Source: Ophiocordyceps camponoti-saundersi (nom. inval.) (Eukaryota > Ascomycota > Sordariomycetes > Hypocreales > Ophiocordycipitaceae). From it: DNA of 26,409 bases. The notes beneath the pieces were generated by a model. It was not told where the DNA came from and searched no databases. It saw only the letters and a program-made list of their open reading frames with translations. The stretch's first letter is position 1. Each line of letters starts with the position of its first letter. The stretch covers positions 1 through 26,409 of the forward strand of contig PDHQ01000405.1 in assembly GCA_003339415.1 (NCBI GenBank). The letters are read 5' to 3'. This document shows positions 21,551 through 26,409 of this stretch, piece after piece. Made by a program: the position numbers and the translations under genes.

Positions 21551-22649
21551 GGTATTTTTTAAAAAAGAATTAGAGTTATAAGGGAAGCTTATATAAGGTA
21601 TATTAAGGAAAAAAGATAGTAATAATTAAGTTAGAAAAGAGGAAAAAAAGTGCCTAAATATAAATTATAAGAGTTTACTTTAAGAGTTATATTAAGAGTA
21701 AAGCTAATTCTTACCGAATTATAATATTAAAAATTACTATAAATTATATACGAGGGGATTACGACTTAGGGGTAAACTTCTTATAATACGAACTATAACT
21801 TTTAGGGTCTTATCTAAGACCTTAGCGTAGTTTAAGGACTTACCTTCCGTATCTAACTATTTTATTATAACTAGAAGTATATTATATATCTTTTAACTAG
21901 TTTTAGTATTATATTATAATAGCTTTATAATACTCACGTGACCTTATAGTTATCCTTCGTATATAGTTGTTTTATAACTTTATTATATTATATAAGTTAG
22001 CGCTAGAATAACTTAAATCTTATTTTTTAATATTAGATTAATTAAAGGGGCTTAGTATGCGTTTTCTAATATTTCTTATATTTAAAAGTTATTACCGGAT
22101 ATATTATATACTATAAGCTTTTTAAGTTATAAAGCCTTAAAAGCCTTATTTTAATCTACTTCTTTTTTTATATTTTTTATAAAAGAGACTTAATAAAAAG
22201 CCTTTTTAAGTTAAGGGTTATCTTAATAATTTTAGCTATAATAAATTTTCTTATTAAATACTATAAAGGATATATTAATAAGAGAGTGCCTTTTTAATAA
22301 AGGCACTTAAATTAGATATTATAATAAAGAGATAATACTAGCTAAATAGCTAATATAAGCTTTTAAGTTAAATTTACCTTATAGCCCTTTTAACGCCTTT
22401 CTTATTATAAGAAACGCTTTATACTTATAAGCCTTAATATACTTAAGTTTTTAAATAAGATAATCTTTTAAATAAGCCTCTTATTAGGGATTATAAGCTT
22501 TAAGCTAGCGTAGCTAGTATTTAATTAGCTATATAGCTACCCCTTTATTTACCTTATAAGGCGTCTAGTTAAGTAAATAGATTATTATATATATAGCTAT
22601 AAGCTATATATTATAAGGAAAGCCTAATTATATAAAGAGGTATATAGCT
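21551..22649. other. Interval upstream of the Gypsy gag: possible leader or 5' LTR remains
   Basis: About 1.1 kb with no readable gene. It should include the Gypsy leader and 5' LTR, but no second copy exists at the 3' side of the element. A small cluster of unmutated CA/TG survives at 21932-21972, including an intact CACGTG palindrome at 21935-21940, an E-box-type site common in fungal promoters. Tatatagctata-type words fill 22560-22660. Confidence 0.35.
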
Positions 22650-24290
22650 TTATATATTATAATACCCTCTAATCTCTTAATATAATTATTTTAATAAGGG
22701 TATATTAGAGAGGTAAATTAAATATTAATACTTTTAAATATTATATTATCCTTAAAAGCCTTAGTAAAAAAAGCCTTCTTATAATCTATTAAAATAATTA
22801 AAATCTTAAAATTATAAGCGCGGGCGATATAAGCGGTAAATTTAACTTATATAAATAGTAAAGCTATCTTATAAGGAGTATTATAGCCCTTCCTCTCCCT
22901 TATAAAGCGGTAAGTAAAGAGGGCTAGATAATTAAATTTATTATAGCTTACTCTTATATAGAATAAATAAAAAAAATAATAGCTTAAAAGCGTTAAAGCT
23001 ATAAGCCTTATTAAAGTATTTATAATCTTTTTTTCCTAAGCTTAGTAGTTATATAAATCTTATAATTAGTTATTAGGATAGCTTTAATACTTACTTTTAG
23101 GAGGCTTATAAGGGAGGCTTAAGCCTTAAAGCTTAGATAACTTACTTATATATATTAGAGTTTCTTATTAATCTTTATAATTAGTCTAAGGACCTAGGAG
23201 TTAATAAGTGCTATTAGGGAGGGCTTAGTAACTTATAGCTAAAGCTACTTATTTTAATTAATAATATAATAAAAAGTTACGCTATTTCTTAGGTTTTATA
23301 GCCTTCCTATTAGATTATCTTAAATATACCCTTTTTCTATAAAAATTATAAAAAAGATAAGATTAATATTAAAGTTAGGATTATACTTAATATTTATAAG
23401 AGTTATATAATAACTTATTTTTATTATAAGAATAATTATACTTACTTTTAAAATAATAACTTAAATTATAGCTATAGTTAAATTAGCTTTATTTTTAAGG
23501 TTAATAATATTAAATTATTTAAAGTTATTAAAAATATATATTAATTACCCCTTATTAAAAAGCACTTAGTTTTTAATTATACTAGTATTTAAAAAGGGTT
23601 ACTAAAGGGCTATAGAAACCCCTAACCTCGTTTTATCCTTTTATTAGCTAGTAATTCTTTTATTTTCCTTCTTCTATTTCTTAACCTTTATATAAGTTTC
23701 TCGGTCTTTCCTAACCTTTTCTGCGATTTTCCGAATAAGGCTATTATTAAGATAGACCCTATCTTTTATATAATTAAGGATAGAGTTAGGGAGGATATAA
23801 AAATAACGCCTTTAATAGTTCTTACGCTTTTTAAATTCGGTAAAATACCTCTTACTATACTATATATAAACCTAAGTATTATGCTTACTAAGGTCTAGTA
23901 ATTTATTAGTATAAAGAAAGAAAAAAAAGTTTAAGAAGCTAGACGCTTATTATAATCCTTATTTTATAAGGTATTTACCTTTATTTATTATTCTAAGTTA
24001 TTATAAATAATAAAGGCTATTTTTTTCTTTATTTAGTCTAGCTTAGAGGCCTTATAGTTAGCTTTATAAAACTTTTAGAGGACTTTAATAAATTAAAAAG
24101 CCTTTCCGCGGTCCTTATAATAGACTTCTTTAAAGTTATATAATATAGTTTAAGTAAATAAGGGATAATAGTCTTAGATTAAATAAATAAAGTATTTAAT
24201 ATAAACTTTATTAATAAATTTTATATTATTAAAGCGTAAGTAAACTTATTATACTTTAATTAATTAGGTAACTTAATTATTAATATCCCC
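22650..24290 (-). mobile_element. Tad-like LINE ORF2 relic (reverse-transcriptase part)
   Basis: The minus strand has a coding-like relic. Its best block resembles the start of a LINE reverse transcriptase. LSLGKKDYKYFNKAYSFNAF (about 22985-23043) fits the family's 'KPGKKDY..PKAYRPIAL'. Downstream comes a 'RKG..T....ALLFI' stretch and LIILIDYKKAF (about 22771-22805), comparable to the 'LLDxKxAF' block that carries the first catalytic Asp. The upstream 23300-24290 should be linker and endonuclease; a basic stretch IRKIAEKVRKDRETYIKVKK lies near 23700-23750, but no endonuclease residues were read. The second catalytic motif (xxDD) and RNase H are missing, apparently cut off near 22650. Confidence 0.45.
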
Positions 24291-25189
24291 TTTTAAGGGG
24301 TTTTATAAGAAAAGATCTTATAACTTATTTTTAGCTAGCTTATATTTAGCTATATCTCTAAGTTATAAAAGGTATATAAAGTAATAAGCTTCTCCCTAAA
24401 GGAAAAGTCCCCTTAAATTAAGGACTAATAAGCTAATAAGAGGCCTACTTAGTTAAAAGGATTTATTCCTTCTAATACCTTCTTTATCTAATAATATTCC
24501 TTTAAGTTTTCCTAAAAGTTAAGAAGAGCAAATACTTTATATTCCTTTTTTAGAAGTTAAAAAGTCTTAAGGTTTAAGGGGGTCTCGATTCTTATTTAAC
24601 CCCCAAAACTTATAAATAGGATTTCTAGCTAAGCTAGCTTTATAAGGGTTTTTTATAATTATAAGTTAATAAAAGATTAACTATTATAATCCTAAGCTAT
24701 ATTAATTATATTTTAATATTAATTAGTTTAGTTTTTAAAGTATTTAAAAATAAAAGTAAGCTTTATAAATATTAAAAAATTTATTATTATATTATTATTA
24801 TTAAAATTATAATTAATTATTAAATTTAAAAGTAAGTAAAAATTATAATAACTTTACTTTTTAAAAAAAGCTATTAAAAATAAATTAGATTAATTAATTA
24901 TAAAATATAAAATATATATAAAGTAAAATAAAATAAATAAAATTAAAGAGTATTAATTAAGCTTATAATTATTAAGTAAAGAGGAGGCGTATAATTTATA
25001 TTAATTTATATACTTACCTTATTAAATTAAAAGGAATTATTATTATTTTTATATATATAATAAAGACTATTTATATTAGCCTCTTTAGCTATAATGCCCT
25101 TATAAATAAGCCTCTATTCTTATAGCTTATATATTGCCCCGGATATAGCCCTTTTAAGACCCCTTTCCTAATAGGAATTCCGTTTCCTA
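24291..25189. other. AT-rich interval and left border of the un-RIPed island
   Basis: About 0.9 kb without a gene. The first 700 bp are plain RIPed AT-rich DNA. From about 25070 the sequence grows less extreme (atgccctt, attgccccgg), and by about 25190 CA and TG occur at normal frequency. The border is therefore graded over roughly 100 bp on this side. Confidence 0.5.
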
Positions 25190-25466
25190 GGCTACGGGAC
25201 CGTTGCTGTGATGACTGCACGCCTCAAAGGCTGTCAAAACACACGCCTAGCCCACTCTTGTCTTAGCCCTCTGACAATTACATATAAGGGAGGTACCTTT
25301 AACCCTTATGTGAGTGACACGAACATCTTAAGAATGGGTAGCAAAGCGTGAGTTGATGATCTGTCTAGTAGAGGCCCAGTCCCTTTTCCTTAGTCTAGGT
25401 CTTGACTCTAGCTTAGTTATGATTAACTAGGTCTCATCAGGTCCTGCCATCAACTTTATATACAGC
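25190..25466. other. Un-RIPed 3' flank of the uS8m gene
   Basis: About 275 bp of ordinary-composition DNA downstream of the minus-strand uS8m gene. No frame of note is present. It holds a hairpin (25281-25312) and presumably the 3' UTR and polyadenylation site of the gene, although no strong AATAAA-like signal is seen near the stop codon. Confidence 0.5.
25281..25312. repeat. Hairpin with 10-bp arms
   Basis: catataaggg (25281-25290) pairs with cccttatgtg (25303-25312), with one G:T mismatch, around a 12-base loop that itself contains the palindrome aggtacct. It lies about 155 bp beyond the uS8m stop codon. It could be a small transposon end or a transcript-end structure; it is too short to decide. 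Confidence 0.5.
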
Positions 25467-25973
25467 CTATGACACGCGACACAGTAACATGCCTCCAACC
25501 TTCCTTGACAGAGCCTCTCTAACTTCAAGTATTCCGCACGATGTACCGAGGAAAAGCAATTCGCCGACATTCAAACCTCGAATGATCCCCCCCCCGGGCA
25601 TTTGAGCGTCAAACCCCTGAGCGAGATGGCCGAGATTGTGAATTCCAGCATTGACCAACCGCCCAGGCTTCGAAACAAGGGTTGCCTCTGAGAAAACGGG
25701 CTCGCCGTCGAGGTACTTGAGGCCAAGCCATATTCTCATTCTTGCCACGTTAGATTGTGTGACAATTTGTGGGGGCTTCGAGACCATATCCTCAAGACGC
25801 GGCGGCAGGTTACTTGGGCTGCGACTGACGGCAGAAAACAGCCCAGACCGATGCATAGCTAAAGCGAGTAAAAGGTTGTATTTTGTGTTTCTCACCGACG
25901 TAATCGCTAGTCGAGCCTGACAGCAGTTTTGTAGGTGGGAGCACATATGTGCGACGTTTAATATGGACGGCAT
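25467..25973 (-). CDS. MRPS8: Mitochondrial small-subunit ribosomal protein uS8m (MRPS8)
   Basis: An intact 168-codon frame, TAG stop at 25467-25469, for the nuclear-encoded protein uS8 of the mitochondrial ribosome, which binds the central domain of the small rRNA during assembly. The N-terminus shows the fungal pattern LNVAHMCSHLQN, then RLAITSVRNTKYNLLLALAM (about residues 20-41), the conserved first uS8 helix and strand. Residues 77-103 carry RIWLGLKYLDGEPVF and LVSKPGR, the central uS8 strand region. The C-terminus GILEVREALSRKVGGMLLCRVS ends as the family does. Length equals typical fungal uS8m. The first ATG gives the conserved N-terminus, so it is preferred over Met10. Oddities: the uS8 signature 'ST..G' reads GTSCG, and a run of nine G codes the MPGGG loop. 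No intron is seen. Codons and CA/TG content are normal, unlike all surrounding DNA. No other annotated gene adjoins it. Confidence 0.85.
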   Translation of the reverse strand: MPSILNVAHMCSHLQNCCQARLAITSVRNTKYNLLLALAMHRSGLFSAVSRSPSNLPPRLEDMVSKPPQIVTQSNVARMRIWLGLKYLDGEPVFSEATLVSKPGRLVNAGIHNLGHLAQGFDAQMPGGGIIRGLNVGELLFLGTSCGILEVREALSRKVGGMLLCRVS

Positions 25974-26060
25974 ATTCCGAGTTAAATGGCGTCCTCGCGG
26001 TGATAGCGTAGTAGCGTTAATATAAAGCTATGTCGATGTCTGTCCTCTGAATTATTTCGT
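25974..26060 (-). promoter_or_regulatory. MRPS8: Short upstream region of uS8m
   Basis: Only about 80 bp of un-RIPed sequence precedes the uS8m start before AT-rich DNA resumes. It includes a GC-rich patch (gcgtcctcgcggtgatagcg in plus orientation, 25989-26008) and a tatatta word. No defined promoter element can be named. If the gene is expressed, its promoter must lie in this short stretch or extend into the AT-rich side. Confidence 0.3.
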
Positions 26061-26152
26061 TACCTTTATTCTAATCCTTAACTAAAATTTATTATAATTA
26101 TATAAGTTTAATAAAAGATTTTAAATTATATATATTTTAACTTTATAAAAGC
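26061..26152. other. AT-rich spacer before the microsatellite
   Basis: About 90 bp of AT-rich DNA with CA/TG again almost absent, linking the uS8m island to the tetranucleotide array. Confidence 0.5.

Positions 26153-26409
<257 letters not shown>

Noticed and set aside
1..25150. Mitochondrial or other organellar genome, suggested by the AT richness
   Set aside because: Spliceosomal introns, nuclear transposon families, retained CpG, and the specific loss of CpA/TpG point to RIPed nuclear DNA. No mitochondrial genes, rRNAs or tRNAs are seen.
1..25150. Alternative genetic code in which TAA and TAG code for Gln
   Set aside because: Reading stops as Gln improves the frames, but Cys and His also appear as Tyr, and Trp as stop. 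A mutational process explains all of these; a code change does not. The intact uS8m gene uses a TAG stop normally.
25651..25920. 89-codon plus-strand open frame
   Set aside because: It lies wholly antisense within the uS8m gene, matches no family I know, and has no conserved motif. The opposite frame has clear uS8 features at both ends and full family length.

Overview
The window reads as nuclear DNA from a filamentous ascomycete (Pezizomycotina). About 25.2 kb is an AT-rich block in which CpA and TpG are almost absent while TpA is in great excess and CpG, CpT and GpC survive. That is the signature of repeat-induced point mutation (RIP), which turns CpA into TpA on either strand. The wrecked sequence still reads as known fungal transposon families if TAA/TAG is taken back to CAA/CAG/TGG, TAT/TAC to TGT/TGC/CAT/CAC, and ATA to ATG/ACA. 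No intact frame longer than a few dozen codons remains in this block. Family calls rest on my own reading of degraded frames, not on a search.

Layout of the RIPed block, left to right. 1-1879 (minus): hAT transposase that runs off the left edge, with six short spliceosomal intron fossils. 1833-2535 and 3340-4030: two diverged copies of the hAT 5' region, the second leading into a different short coding relic (2995-3388, minus). 4031-5150: featureless AT-rich DNA. 5155-5345: a cluster of palindromes and direct repeats that keeps a few unmutated CA/TG. 5400-6740 (plus): C-terminal end of a Tad1-like LINE ORF2. 6770-8400: unassigned, with a possible LTR-like stretch at its end. 10050-10770 (minus): a Gypsy-type gag relic inside otherwise unreadable DNA (8400-11950). 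11960-13250 and 13930-14900 (plus): two Tad-like LINE ORF1 relics in tandem, each with a triple zinc-knuckle tail. 15120-16650 (plus): a long, lysine/glutamine-rich coding relic I cannot identify. 16668-21550 (minus): a nearly full-length Gypsy chromovirus, gag to chromodomain. 22650-24290 (minus): Tad-like LINE ORF2 reverse-transcriptase relic.

At about 25190-26050 the base composition changes abruptly to ordinary, CA/TG-rich, near-50% GC DNA. This ~0.86 kb island holds the one intact gene, a 168-codon minus-strand frame (25467-25973) that I recognise as the fungal mitochondrial small-subunit ribosomal protein uS8m (MRPS8). Its upstream side returns to AT-rich DNA within about 80 bp, then enters a perfect (TTTA)n array of about 64 units that runs off the right edge.

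The transposons are dead and do not act together. What the window shows is a transposon graveyard under genome defence, with one apparently untouched, probably essential gene lodged at its border.
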